Source of the DNA: Tethya wilhelma
Taxonomy: Eukaryota > Porifera > Demospongiae > Tethyida > Tethyidae
DNA length: 64,000 nt
Reading direction: 5' to 3'
Assembly: GCA_964030475.1 (NCBI GenBank)
Contig: CAXIPT010000025.1
Coordinates: 225,015-289,014 of the forward strand
Part shown: positions 1 through 9,591 of the stretch, piece after piece
How the letters are laid out: each line of letters opens with the position of its first letter
How positions within the stretch are numbered: position 1 is the stretch's first letter
Position numbers and translations under genes: made by a program
Notes under the pieces: generated by a model
Databases searched by the model: none
Told to the model about the DNA's origin: nothing
Seen by the model: only the letters and a program-made list of their open reading frames with translations

Positions 1-138
1 TACAGCTCCTTAGTAGCGACACTATGAATCTCATTATCGACCAGAACTGTGATGTCATTTTCCAGTCAGCTGACATTTTGACACGTCTCTTCTATAAAAC
101 CCGCCTGCACTTATTGCACTCCGGTCTTTTTTCTAGCT
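1..138 (+). repeat. DIRS left inverted terminal repeat (partial)
   Basis: This stretch matches the reverse complement of 7324-7465 with few differences. It includes the run CCGCCTGCACTTATTGCACT, seen inverted near 7352. Its outer part is cut off by the start of the window. Confidence 0.88.
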
Positions 139-183
139 CTCGAAAGCAAAGTTTGGCAAGTTCGATATCTCAACGACTGTATC

Positions 184-1519
184 ATGGAAAGCATCGTAGC
201 TCAGCTATCCAGCATGGACGGAGAGTCCTCGCTACCCCTATTGATGAGTGTGGGCATATCCGAGGAGCAAGCCCGTCGGCTGATCGACTTCTCCCTGCCA
301 TCAGTAGGACTGTTGGGTTTCGGCCAGAGCGCCATGCAACCCAAGGAACACGATGGAGGACAGAGTGCCTCCCAGGTAAATCCAGTGATGACCGAGGAGC
401 AGAGCTCTGGAAATTGAGCAGAACAGGGGCAGAGCTCCCAAGCTCAACAGGTCTCAACTGAGAACCCGAGACAGAATCCTCCCGGGACAGGAGATCGGGA
501 AGACAGAGTTTTTGCCGCGCTGCTGAGGATGGAAGAGAGGATTTCAGCCCTGAAGACCAACTGGCAGAGCACACCCGTGTCTCCGTCACCCTGGGCAGAT
601 CATCCAGTAGACGATGAAGATCCTTCTCTCCTAACAAACCCCTTTGCTGGCACCTCAGAGGAGCAAACGAGTGAAACTGAGACGGCCGAAGCCGTGACTC
701 TGGTAGAGGTGTCAGAACTCACAGGTCAGGTGGTGAAAGAGTCCTTCAAAAAACCACTGACAAACACCAGCAGGCAGGCACTAAGGAAGACGTTTGGCGT
801 GCCCAAACAGGACGTGACCAAATGCCCGAAGCTGGACAGGGTCGTGAAGTGCGGCCTCTCGAAGGAGGCGAAGGATGCCGATTCTAAGGCATCACACCTT
901 TCTCCTTGACGCAGTGGCGCCTCTGGTGAATATTTTGGAAGAGGCAAAGAATGGAACGCTGTCCACAGAGAAGGCCACTAAAGCAGCCAAGACAGCCATC
1001 GCCCTACTGGGGAATGCCTCATGCCAGCTTGCAAAAGAACGGCGCAAGAAGGCGCTAAAGGAGCTGAATCATGATCTCCTGATGCTGGCCGAAGACGATA
1101 GTCTTTTCGAGGACGCTGCCCCAACTCTGTTCGGCAATGGTTTCGAAAAGCAAATCAAGGAGCACACAGAAGCGGTAAAATGCCTTAAAAGGCAACCGGC
1201 AAGCAACAGAGTGGCCAAAACCGGGACCGGTTTTTTCAGAGAGGCTGCCCCTCGTACAACGCCCAACGCGGGGGTGGCAGCTATCGTGGCAGAGGCATCA
1301 GGGGCGATACAACCCGTACAGACGCCCAAACCAGGGCGGAAAAGAAAACCAGCAAGGGAACCAGTGGCAGAAGCCCAAACAGTGAAGAGACGGAGGACAG
1401 AACCAGTACTAGAACATGCAGTAGAACCTGTAGCACTAACAGTATATGTAAGCAGAGATTTACCCGTTGTTCACCTCCTTCCTTGCTTGAAAGATTATTT
1501 TGTCAATTCTATGACTGCC
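184..1519 (+). pseudogene. DIRS ORF1, gag-like structural protein, broken
   Basis: An ATG at 184 opens a frame that meets a TGA at 415-417, continues open in the same frame to 909, then passes to a second frame from about 875 to the end. The late part contains LDAVAPLVNIL followed by a charged helical region, the pattern I associate with ORF1 of DIRS elements, whose product probably packages the RNA. The C-terminal part is rich in Lys, Arg and Pro. Downstream it is cut by the miniature element starting near 1520. No nucleocapsid zinc knuckle is visible. The identification rests mainly on position ahead of the reverse transcriptase and on the LDAV motif. One stop and one frameshift make it a pseudogene. 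Confidence 0.7.
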
Positions 1520-2225
1520 CAGTGTAGTTAAGGCTGCCTCAGTTTTAAAAAAGGCTAATATTGTGGATATTGTGGCTTACATATTTCTGCAGGAAAATTA
1601 AATATTTACCAAATAACCATACATGTTGATCAAATGGCCATTGATAAATAACATTAATTAATATTAGTGTCATGTGACCTTCAGGGGTGGGACTAGAGGA
1701 TGGCCACTCAGTAAGCCTTTATGCAAAAATGAGGGATGTAAACGGGGGTTTTCAGAATCTAAAATTTTGTGATTATATTGTATTTATTACTGAAATTTTG
1801 AATCTGCCTGGAAAAAAGGTCCCTGATACACAGTTTAGCAGATACGGGGAGAAATATACCAGTTTCTAAATATTGCACACCTAATTATATATGCGTAATG
1901 GTTATATCTCCCTAGTAACCAATGGGTACCCAATTTTCCAGGCAGATCTGACATCTTATGGTTAAGTATTACTTACAAGCAAAAAATTGACCTTGTGCAT
2001 TGAGCGTTTACATCCCTCATTTTCAAAAGTATGCATTTTCAGATCTAGCCACACCCACAAACATGACTTGGTTTTCATTTTCATTAAGCATGTCAAATAC
2101 ATAAATAATACGATGATTACCAAATTTGGTTTTCTAATCACAGAGTATGATCAAAACACGAAAGGGTTTGCTTTTTAATTAGTTCCTTAACTGCCTTAAC
2201 TTTTGAGCCATCCTTAACTACACTG
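1520..2225. mobile_element. Palindromic miniature DNA transposon inserted in the DIRS element
   Basis: The left end CAGTGTAGTTAAGG and the right end CCTTAACTACACTG are inverted copies. The inverted similarity continues inward (GCTGCCTCA against TGAGCCATC). Internal blocks are also mutually inverted: AATGAGGGATGTAAAC near 1728 against GTTTACATCCCTCATT near 2006, and ATCTGCCTGG near 1803 against CCAGGCAGATC near 1940. There is no coding capacity; two short ORFs inside are by-products. No clear target duplication was seen outside the CAGTG ends. TTAA also occurs symmetrically in both ends, so a TTAA-targeting element is an alternative reading. Confidence 0.65.
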
Positions 2226-2663
2226 AGTGTTCATCACCTCCAAACGCTGGGTCTGACACAGCTAGCGCGAGTGTTCGTGGAGCAAGAGGTACCACGGGTG
2301 GGCAGAGTCCGCCATTGCATAATAAACTGGGAAAAGATAACCCAGGACCAGTGGGTACTCAAAGCAGTCAAGGGGTACAGAATACCCTTTACAGGCACAC
2401 CTTACCAAGTGCGTGCCCCTCCAGCTCTGCGCACTTAAGGCCCGGGTCAGTAGAAATTTCATTAAAAAATTGCCTAAAACAATCCTCATTTGACAGCATG
2501 CGAAAAGGTATATCCAAAATATTTTGATATCATAAGAAAATATAATCATATTTTTTAATGTAACCAAAATTTTATGTCAAAATGATGAATATTTATGTAT
2601 TTAATGAGTTTTCAATAAAACACCCAAACTCATGAATAATGTAAAAAACGGTCAAGTTAATTA

Positions 2664-2677
2664 GTTGCTATGGCAAC
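2664..2677. promoter_or_regulatory. X-box-like palindrome
   Basis: GTTGCTATGGCAAC fits the RFX-factor X-box consensus with one transition from the perfect palindrome. Only the motif match is seen; binding is an inference. Confidence 0.5.
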
Positions 2678-2882
2678 CAAACTTTCACAAGAGATAATTA
2701 TCATCATGAACCTTCATAATCCTCATGGGGAAAAAATTTCGTTGATTGGTTGATGATATACGACCAAGAAGGAGAAATCGGCAGGTGTGCATTATATGGA
2801 AAAATGTATCATATCTCGGATCTAGATACGTATTTTGCTATCCCCATGGAGATTTAAGGTATGATTAAATAGACAAAATTTG

Positions 2883-2896
2883 GTTGCCATGGCAAC
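2883..2896. promoter_or_regulatory. Perfect X-box palindrome
   Basis: GTTGCCATGGCAAC is a perfect 14-bp palindrome identical to the ideal RFX X-box. It sits near the right end of the miniature element and just ahead of resumed DIRS RT coding. Confidence 0.55.
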
Positions 2897-4631
2897 AGTT
2901 CTTCTTGACCGTTTAATGGCACTGAGAGAGAACTTCTTGCTAGAAGAGGAGGCTCTAATGGAGGAGGAGGTGAAGTCTATGCTAGAGAAAGGAGCAATAG
3001 CCGAATGCCCAGCCCATGGGCGGGGCTTCATTTCCAGTGTATTCTTGGTACCCAAAAAAGACGGTGGTCAGAGACCTGTCATAAATCTCAAAGCTCTAAA
3101 CGAGTTTGTAGAGACAGAATATTTCAAGATGGAGGGATTCATGTCTTGAAGAACCTCATGAAACCAGGAGACTGGATGGTCAAGGTGGATCTGAAGGACG
3201 CGTACTTTACGTTCCCAATCCACGAGAAGGACAGAGATTTCCTAAAGTTCAGATTCACGGGAAAAACCTACCGGTTCAATTGCCTCCTGTTCGGCCTAGC
3301 CTGTGCCCTCTGGGTCTTCACCAAGATCCTAAAGCCAGTAGCAGCTCAGCTGGGAGTGAGATTAGTAGTCTATATAGACGACATCCTCATTCTGGCGGAA
3401 ACGCCAGAGCTGGCTCGGGACCATGCTATGGGCCTCCTCTATCTGCTAGAGAATCTAGGATTTGTAGTCAGTTACCCAAAGTGTGTGCTGACACTGACGC
3501 AGACCATGGAGTTCTTAGGTTTCCTAGTGGACTCCACAAAGCTGGAACTGAGATTACCAGCGGAGAAAGTAAAGAAGATCAGTTCCGATCTACAACAGCT
3601 GGTCTTGAACAAGGAGTCATCAGCTCGCAAGCTGGCCCAAGTGCTGGGCAAGCTAAATGCAGCCATGCGGGCAATCCCGCTGGCTCAACTGTTCTTCAGA
3701 AACCTACAGAGGGCACTAGCACAAGCCCTAGAACGCTCCAACCAAGATTACTCGGTGGTGGTATGTTTCTCACCACAGGAAGTGATGGAGCTAGAGTGGT
3801 GGATCGACCACCTCTCAACCTGGAATGGAAAGGCCATGGTGTCGAGGAAGCCCTCCCTAATAAAAGAGTCAGATGCCTCTTGTACAGGTTGGGGAGCTAC
3901 ATGCGAGTGAATCAGGACGGGGGACCCTGGTCCAGAGAGGAGCAGAGCTGGCACATAAATTGTCTGGAAGCTCTAGCAACCTTCCTCGCAGTGAAGTGCT
4001 TTGCACGAGACAGACAAAGCCTGACAATCCTAGTGCGGATAGACAACACCACAACGGTGGCATACATAAACAATTTAGGGGGGGACAGTGTCTCCCAGAA
4101 TGATGGAGATTGTCAAACAACTCTGGTTGTGGTGCCTCCAGAGAGACATCAACCTGGCAGCGGAACACCTTCCAGGGGTTTGAACACGATTGTGGACGAG
4201 GAGTCCAGAGTGATGAAGGACAGGTCGGACTGGAGGCTATGTCCGACGGTCTTCAGTCAGATTCAAGCCAGGTGGGGTCCTCTCGAGATGGACCTGTTTG
4301 CATCTCAGTTGACACACCAAGTGGAAAGGTACATCAGCTGGAGACCAGATCCAGAAGCGGAGGCCTGGAATGCCCTGGCTCAGGACTGGAGCCGTATTCA
4401 GGGCAAGCTCTATGCCAACCCACCGTGGAGCCTAATCAGCAGGGTGCTGAGTCAGATCCTGGCACAACAGTTGTCAGTAATCCTCATAGCCCCGGTCTGG
4501 AAGACCCAAAGCTGGTACATATTACTGTTGGGAATGCTCACGGACTACCCAACCCTGCTCCCAGTTAAACAGGGACTCATGATGCCAACACACCCCTGCA
4601 ACAGGCCAGAGGTGGAGCCCCAACTAGCCGT

Positions 4632-5606
4632 GTGGCCTATCTCAGGGAGAGATTCAAAGGTCAAGAAATTTCTGAGGAGGGTTCAAAACTGCTCCTGGCA
4701 TCATGGAGAGAAAAGTCATCCAAATCATATGACTCACTCTTCGGGGGATGGGTTCTCTGGTGTGACCAGAGGAACTCAGATCCCAATTCTGGCCCTGTGA
4801 GCGAAGTGGTCAACTTTCTGGCTGACCTGTTTAAGAAGGGTTACCAACATAGGTTGCTGAATGCCTACAGATCGGCCATCTCCTCGGTGCAAGAGAGGGT
4901 AGACGTGGTACCAGTGGGGCAGCACCCACTAGTGTCTAGACTTCTAAAGGGGGCATTCAACACACGCCCCCCTCAGCCTCGATATACCACAACCTGGGAT
5001 GTATCCCAGGTGCTGGCCCACCTGGAAGGTCTTGGAGAGAACTCATCTCTTCCCCTGCAGACCCTCACCCACAAATTGGTGATGCTGCTGGCCCTGACGA
5101 GGCCATCTCGAGCAGTTGATTTACAGCAACTCAATCTGCAATACAGACGATACGTCCCGGAAGGGGTGTACTTCAAGGCCACTAGCCTAGCAAAGCAGTC
5201 TAAAGTGGACAAACCATTGGCGGATTTCTTTTTCCCTTCCTTTCAGCAGAAACCCAGGCTGTGTCCTGTGGAAACATTGAGGGCATATGCACAAGTGACA
5301 GGCTGCCTGCGCCAGTCAGAGGAACAGCAAAGACTGTTCATTACCACCATCAAACCACACAAACCGGTGGATTCATCCACAATAGCCAGATGGCTCCGGA
5401 GTATTCTGTCAGAAGCAGGTATCGACACTGGTACCTTCAAGGCCCACTCCACTTGGGGTGCAGCCGTGTCGGCAGCGGCCAATGCGGGTATCACAGCGGC
5501 AGAGATAATGCAGGCAGCGGACTGGAACAATGAATCTACCTTCACGAAGTTTTATTACAAACCAGTCAATGATGTGAGGTTTGGGGAAGCTGTTCTGAGA
5601 AACTAG
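4632..5606 (+). CDS. DIRS tyrosine recombinase, copy 1
   Basis: An open frame of about 324 codons with the plan of DIRS tyrosine recombinases. An N-terminal helical domain (LLASWREKSSKSYDSLF) is followed by the catalytic domain. The first Arg lies in LLALTRPSRAVDL, a Lys in LAKQSKVDKP, the His in AHSTWGAA, a Trp in AADWNN and the nucleophile Tyr in TFTKFYY. The enzyme would insert the circular DNA copy into the genome by strand exchange. The expected H-x-x-R box reads H-S-T-W, so the second catalytic Arg is replaced by Trp, consistent with a CGG to TGG change. It is therefore probably dead despite the open frame. No ATG is evident at the 5' end; it is probably the C-terminal part of a longer polyprotein. 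Confidence 0.85.
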   Translation: MAYLRERFKGQEISEEGSKLLLASWREKSSKSYDSLFGGWVLWCDQRNSDPNSGPVSEVVNFLADLFKKGYQHRLLNAYRSAISSVQERVDVVPVGQHPLVSRLLKGAFNTRPPQPRYTTTWDVSQVLAHLEGLGENSSLPLQTLTHKLVMLLALTRPSRAVDLQQLNLQYRRYVPEGVYFKATSLAKQSKVDKPLADFFFPSFQQKPRLCPVETLRAYAQVTGCLRQSEEQQRLFITTIKPHKPVDSSTIARWLRSILSEAGIDTGTFKAHSTWGAAVSAAANAGITAAEIMQAADWNNESTFTKFYYKPVNDVRFGEAVLRN

Positions 5607-5721
5607 CCACATGTAAAACAAGAAACAGCTACAAACCACCATAGTTGATATAGGAGACTGAGCATTATAACAGAATGGCTCAGACCACGGAGTGGTTGCC
5701 AGCTATTTTGGGTTATACGAA

Positions 5722-5722
5722 N
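5722..5722. other. Single N, probable assembly join
   Basis: The N lies exactly between two near-identical 1116-bp copies. An unresolved contig overlap is the simplest explanation. Confidence 0.75.
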
Positions 5723-5748
5723 CCAGAGGTGGAGCCCCAACTAGCCGT

Positions 5749-6723
5749 GTGGCCTATCTCAGGGAGAGATTCAAAGGTCAAGAAATTTCTGAGGAGGGTT
5801 CAAAACTGCTCCTGGCATCATGGTGAGAAAAGTCATCCAAATCATATGACTCACTCTTCGGGGGATGGGTTCTCTGGTGTGACCAGAGGAACTCAGATCC
5901 CAATTCTGGCCCTGTGAGCGAAGTGGTCAACTTTCTGGCTGACCTGTTTAAGAAGGGTTACCAACATAGGTTGCTGAATGCCTACAGATCGGCCATCTCC
6001 TCGGTGCAAGAGAGGGTAGACGTGGTACCAGTGGGGCAGCACCCACTAGTGTCTAGACTTCTAAAGGGGGCATTCAACACACGCCCCCCTCAGCCTCGAT
6101 ATACCACAACCTGGGATGTATCCCAGGTGCTGGCCCACCTGGAAGGTCTTGGAGAGAACTCATCTCTTCCCCTGCAGACCCTCACCCACAAATTGGTGAT
6201 GCTGCTGGCCCTGACGAGGCCATCTCGAGCAGTTGATTTACAGCAACTCAATCTGCAATACAGACGATACGTCCCGGAAGGGGTGTACTTCAAGGCCACT
6301 AGCCTAGCAAAGCAGTCTAAAGTGGACAAACCATTGGCGGATTTCTTTTTCCCTTCCTTTCAGCAGAAACCCAGGCTGTGTCCTGTGGAAACATTGAGGG
6401 CATATGCACAAGTGACAGGCTGCCTGCGCCAGTCAGAGGAACAGCAAAGACTGTTCATTACCACCATCAAACCACACAAACCGGTGGATTCATCCACAAT
6501 AGCCAGATGGCTCCGGAGTATTCTGTCAGAAGCAGGTATCGACACTGGTACCTTCAAGGCCCACTCCACTTGGGGTGCAGCCGTGTCGGCAGCGGCCAAT
6601 GCGGGTATCACAGCGGCAGAGATAATGCAGGCAGCGGACTGGAACAATGAATCTACCTTCACGAAGTTTTATTACAAACCAGTCAATGATGTGAGGTTTG
6701 GGGAAGCTGTTCTGAGAAACTAG
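5749..6723 (+). pseudogene. DIRS tyrosine recombinase, copy 2
   Basis: This is the same gene as 4632-5606 in the second half of the duplication. A substitution creates a TGA stop at 5824-5826 (Arg codon AGA in copy 1), so the frame reopens only from about 5914. The Trp in place of the second catalytic Arg is shared with copy 1, so that change predates the duplication or allelic split, while the stop is private to this copy. Confidence 0.85.
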
Positions 6724-6777
6724 CCACATGTAAAACAAGAAACAGCTACAAACCACCATAGTTGATATAGGAGACTG

Positions 6778-6858
6778 AGCATTATAACAGAATGGCTCAG
6801 ACCACGGAGTGGTTGCCAGCTATTCTGGGTTATACGAAGAATGCGAGGTTGAGTATGT
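6778..6858 (+). repeat. DIRS internal complementary region
   Basis: The sequence from AGCATTATAACAG through GCGAGGTTGAGTAT is the reverse complement of about 7500-7583, the outermost end of the right inverted repeat. In DIRS elements such a block pairs with the ends during replication. The first half is also present at 5661-5721. Confidence 0.8.
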
Positions 6859-7323
6859 AACAGACTACCACCCTAGTAGCTGTTAACTTGCAAGCAAGTA
6901 TTATGAATTGACAGAGAGAGAGAGAGTAAATAAGTTTCTTTTTCAATATTACCAAAAATCACACCAGACTAACTAAAGTTCACAAGTTAAAAGAGAAAAA
7001 CAACTCAAGGTGTAAGAGTATTCAGTTAACACATAAAACTAAAGAAAAACAATTATTACCTAATCATTACATCACTGAAGTAAAGTTGAAAGTTAAACAG
7101 AATACTACTAACACAATAATAACTACAACAAACAAACTATAACAGTCATAGTCAGTTAAGCAATTATCCATACATTACCAGTCTATCACAGAGTATATCA
7201 ACTTTCCCACCTCTATGCCCCCCCAGTTGATACACACACAAGGTGCCTCAACAATTGGGCAAACGAAAAAAAAAAAGAAAAAAAAACATATAAGGTAACA
7301 TACTGAAACACAAGAATGGGTGT
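6859..7323. other. DIRS non-coding spacer between ICR and right repeat
   Basis: AT-rich, with a short (GA)n run near 6914 and A-rich strings. No reading frame or motif was recognised. Confidence 0.5.
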
Positions 7324-7583
7324 GAGGTCGCTATAAAAAAGGCCGGAGTGCAATAAGTGCAGGCGGGTTTTATAGAAGAGACGTGTCAAAATGTCAGCTG
7401 ACCGGAAAATGACATCACAGTTCCGGTCGATAATGAGATTCATAGTGTTGCTACTAAGGAGCTGTATGAGCTAGAACTAAAGAGGCCAATACCATAGTTG
7501 ATATACTCGACCTCGCATTCTTCGTATAACCCAAAATAGCTGGCAACCACTCCGTGGTCTGAGCCATTCTGTAATTATAATGC
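7324..7583 (-). repeat. DIRS right inverted terminal repeat
   Basis: Bases 7324-7465 are the inverted copy of 1-138. 7500-7583 is the inverted copy of the internal complementary region and gives the outer end, closing near ATTATAATGC. This places the right boundary of the retrotransposon at about 7583. Confidence 0.85.
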
Positions 7584-8906
7584 ACAAAGAGCAGTTTCTA
7601 TTTAATGCACACCCATTTCAAGATTAAACACAAATCAAAAATTTCTAAATATGAAAATGTGTAGATGTAGACCAAATTTAGTGATAGAAATATTGAAACT
7701 GAAAATCACTTCTTTGTTGGGTAAAATGCGTACTTTCCTATATATTTTTTGTTTGCCGATTTGGTAGAAATTAAAAGTCATGTGACTAAGATTATGGATT
7801 CAGTTTGTTTGAAGTATATTACTTAAGAATATTTCTTGTTTCTGTGGCTATATCTAGTAACAAAGTTACAGCCTTTTTACATAATTTTTCGGTTAATTAG
7901 AAATACTTTTCCTTGAGCCCCTGGTTTTGCAAGTATGATGTATCCACTTAGGTGAATGTTGAGATCTGTACAAATTAGCATCTTCACACAAATCCTCAAT
8001 ATCTTTCCAATTTCCCTGTGTTAGTTCAGTTCGTACAAACCTCTTTGTAACTGGTATAAGAACCATCCATCTTCAAGTCTTCTCTCGTTGAGTTTCCAGC
8101 TACTACCATTTGAATTTTAGACTCACTTAAAGCAATCATGATACTTCATTAATCTGTCTTTATCCAATGTGGCATGTAAAGAATTATAGCTTGGCTTTCA
8201 AACGTAACCCCAGCGTGTACAATTTGATGTGTTATCTGGTCATGTAGCCTTAACTCAAAAACAGTCTGTGAGGTTACTTGAAAATACTTAGATTTGTTAG
8301 GATCAAAAAAGAACTGTTCCTTATTCTCACATAACTGAATGTTTTTGGAAGCTACTATGGTGAATTATGGCTATACATTGAGAACATGTACCAGTGTATG
8401 AAGCAGCTACAAGGGTACCTTGAGTGGTATGCACAACTGGAAAGGATAGACGATTTCTGCCAAAAAAAAATTATACGATTTTTACAGTATACATTCAAAA
8501 GAAAAGAAATATTCAACAAACATGAATTAGCAATACCCACTTAATAAAAACTTTCTTGCCACAACAAGTAAGGCAAAGAATGAGTCATATGAAGCCTGTC
8601 TTTGTCCCATCTGTGAACATAGTCTCATTGCAAGAGTTGTGGTTGATTGAACAAGTGTGGACTTGTGTACCATTCAACATTTCAGTTACATTCACTACCA
8701 TCAAACTCATGGATTTTAACATTTCCAATATGATCTATTATGATATGCATGCATTATATTACAGTCATTAATTTTAAATGCAAAATCATAAAATACATGA
8801 CGTAGATATTTCATACGTATAATTTATATCCAAAAACTAATGTGATTTGTGCATACTTGTTAGTCTCTTAAAGCTTTCAGAAGAGTATCTATTTGCTTTC
8901 TTTTTG
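7584..8906. other. AT-rich sequence without a recognised feature
   Basis: Only short, unconvincing reading frames occur, with no repeat matching elsewhere in the window and no domain I recognise. Confidence 0.4.
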
Positions 8907-8921
8907 TTATGTATGTATNGT
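8907..8921 (+). repeat. First 14 bases of the gypsy LTR, ending in N
   Basis: TGTTATGTATGTAT is identical to the start of the LTRs at 9389 and 13298 and stops at the N at 8921. It is probably a second insertion, or a contig end running into an LTR that the assembler could not extend. The flanking bases CTTTT resemble CTTTC after the 3' LTR at 13496. Confidence 0.55.
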
Positions 8922-9039
8922 GCCCGTGTTTGGCTATGCCACTGTATGTGTGCATGAAACACCAGATTTATTAATATTCCCTTATTAGGAATGATGCCTA
9001 TTCCTGTTTCCAATAGGTGTTAAACACCATGTTTCATTA

Positions 9040-9118
9040 GCACTAGCATGATGTAGTACATCAAGAGGGCGAGCCTGAGCACGTTATTTGTGGGAAGAGA
9101 TCGCGCTGTATATTCTTG
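9040..9118 (-). repeat. Helitron-type terminus, inverted relative to 27112-27186
   Basis: CTAGCATGATGTAGTACATC followed by GGCGAGCCTGAGC and a GCG...CGC hairpin around TTATTTGTGGGAAGAG is the reverse complement of the block at 27112-27186. That copy adjoins Helitron coding remains. The sharing of one terminus by two loci supports a transposable-element end. Confidence 0.65.
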
Positions 9119-9191
9119 CGCATGCGCAAAATGTCTAGGAAACACGTGCTGTTGAGAGAGGCCTCTAGGAGCTACAAAAGGGAGACCAGTC

Positions 9192-9388
9192 ATGAAGCGT
9201 GCCGGTGGAGCTGAGTTATCCTCAGATGAAGAGGAAAAGTGTGTTTCTTCATTAAAGAAAGCTAGGAAAAACACCAGCGTTTATGGAATCGTGCAAAATG
9301 TATCTCCTGTCAAGAAATCTAAAGCCAGTGACACTAAGTGGTTCGAATGCGTGCTTTCAGATGAAACCTCGTCAATGAGGGTTGTTTT
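9192..9388 (+). CDS. RPA-like (OB-fold) ORF of Helitron type, 5' part only
   Basis: The ATG at 9192 starts an acidic and basic leader (SSDEEEK, KKARK) followed by YGIVQNVSPVKKS, then TKWFECVLSDE and SSMRVV. I associate this pattern with the replication-protein-A-like single-strand binding ORFs carried by animal Helitrons. It begins about 75 bp inside the shared Helitron terminus and reads toward the element interior. The frame is cut where the gypsy 5' LTR begins at 9389. A cellular RPA-like gene is possible but less likely given the terminus. Confidence 0.6.
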
Positions 9389-9589
9389 TGTTATGTATGT
9401 ATGTAGAACTTTGAGTTTTATTGTATGGAATCAGACATGTCTTTAATTATTTATTGTTACCGGTACTTCCTGTGTTATTTCCTGTATGTGTACTTTTAAA
9501 TGCTACACTTGATTTATTGTCTCAGTCTTATCACAGTCTTATAAATGGTCAAATGGTACCACTGTTAATGTTAAAATAAGGACATAACA
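9389..9589 (+). repeat. Gypsy 5' LTR
   Basis: A 201-bp repeat, TGTTATG...CATAACA, paired with 13298-13495. It starts with a short GTAT run. Confidence 0.95.
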
Positions 9590-9591
9590 GA

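Larger units (their letters stand above)
2435..2916. mobile_element. TTAA-flanked miniature element with two RFX X-box palindromes (copy 1)
   Basis: TTAA occurs at 2435-2438 and 2913-2916, as expected of a piggyBac-type target duplication. The left end reads TTAAGGCCCGGGTCA, the same end as the copy at 54980. Inside, GTTGCTATGGCAAC (2664-2677) and GTTGCCATGGCAAC (2883-2896) face each other. The block between them resembles 55195-55438, including GGCAGGTGTGCATTATATGG. The right terminus is degraded (TGACCG only). It splits the DIRS reverse transcriptase reading frame. Confidence 0.75.
2262..4600 (+). pseudogene. DIRS pol: reverse transcriptase and RNase H, disrupted
   Basis: The first segment, 2262-2434, encodes the conserved DIRS stretch ahead of the RT (around WEKITQDQWVL). 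It is then interrupted by a TTAA-flanked insert at 2435-2916. RT resumes at about 2917: VPKKDGGQRPV, then after a frameshift near 3130 the catalytic block VVYIDDILIL near 3365-3395. RNase H follows, with DASCTGWGA near 3875, a frameshift near 3900, VRIDNTTTVAYI near 4040, a further short frame change around 4090-4190 that restores an AEHLPGV motif, and then RSDW, DLFASQLT and NPPW typical of the DIRS RNase H/C-terminal region. The element would copy its RNA into DNA, but several frame changes and the insert make this copy non-functional. Confidence 0.85.
4606..6838 (+). repeat. Tandem duplication of a 1116-bp DIRS recombinase segment around a single N
   Basis: Bases 4606-5721 and 5723-6838 are the same sequence at an offset of 1117. 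Only a few substitutions were seen by eye (for example A/T near 4707/5824 and T/C near 5708/6825). The only base between the copies is the N at 5722. The repeat carries the whole recombinase gene and the start of the internal complementary region. It could be a real tandem duplication, or two overlapping contigs or alleles joined end to end. Confidence 0.9.
1..7583 (+). mobile_element. DIRS-type tyrosine-recombinase retrotransposon, left end outside the window, multiply disrupted
   Basis: The order is gag-like ORF, reverse transcriptase, RNase H, tyrosine recombinase, internal complementary region, inverted terminal repeat, which is the DIRS plan. Bases 1-138 reappear inverted at 7324-7465, so base 1 is already inside the left inverted repeat and the outer roughly 120 bp lie upstream of the window. 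A block near 6778-6858 is complementary to the outer end of the right repeat (about 7500-7583), the hallmark internal complementary region through which the circular DNA intermediate is thought to form. The reading frames carry stops and frameshifts. Two miniature elements sit inside (1520-2225 and 2435-2916), so the copy is inactive. The class call is firm; the exact right terminus is uncertain by several bases. Confidence 0.9.

Noticed and set aside
4973..5545. Minus-strand open frames within the recombinase region
   Set aside because: Exact shadows of the plus-strand recombinase codons, repeated identically in the second copy.
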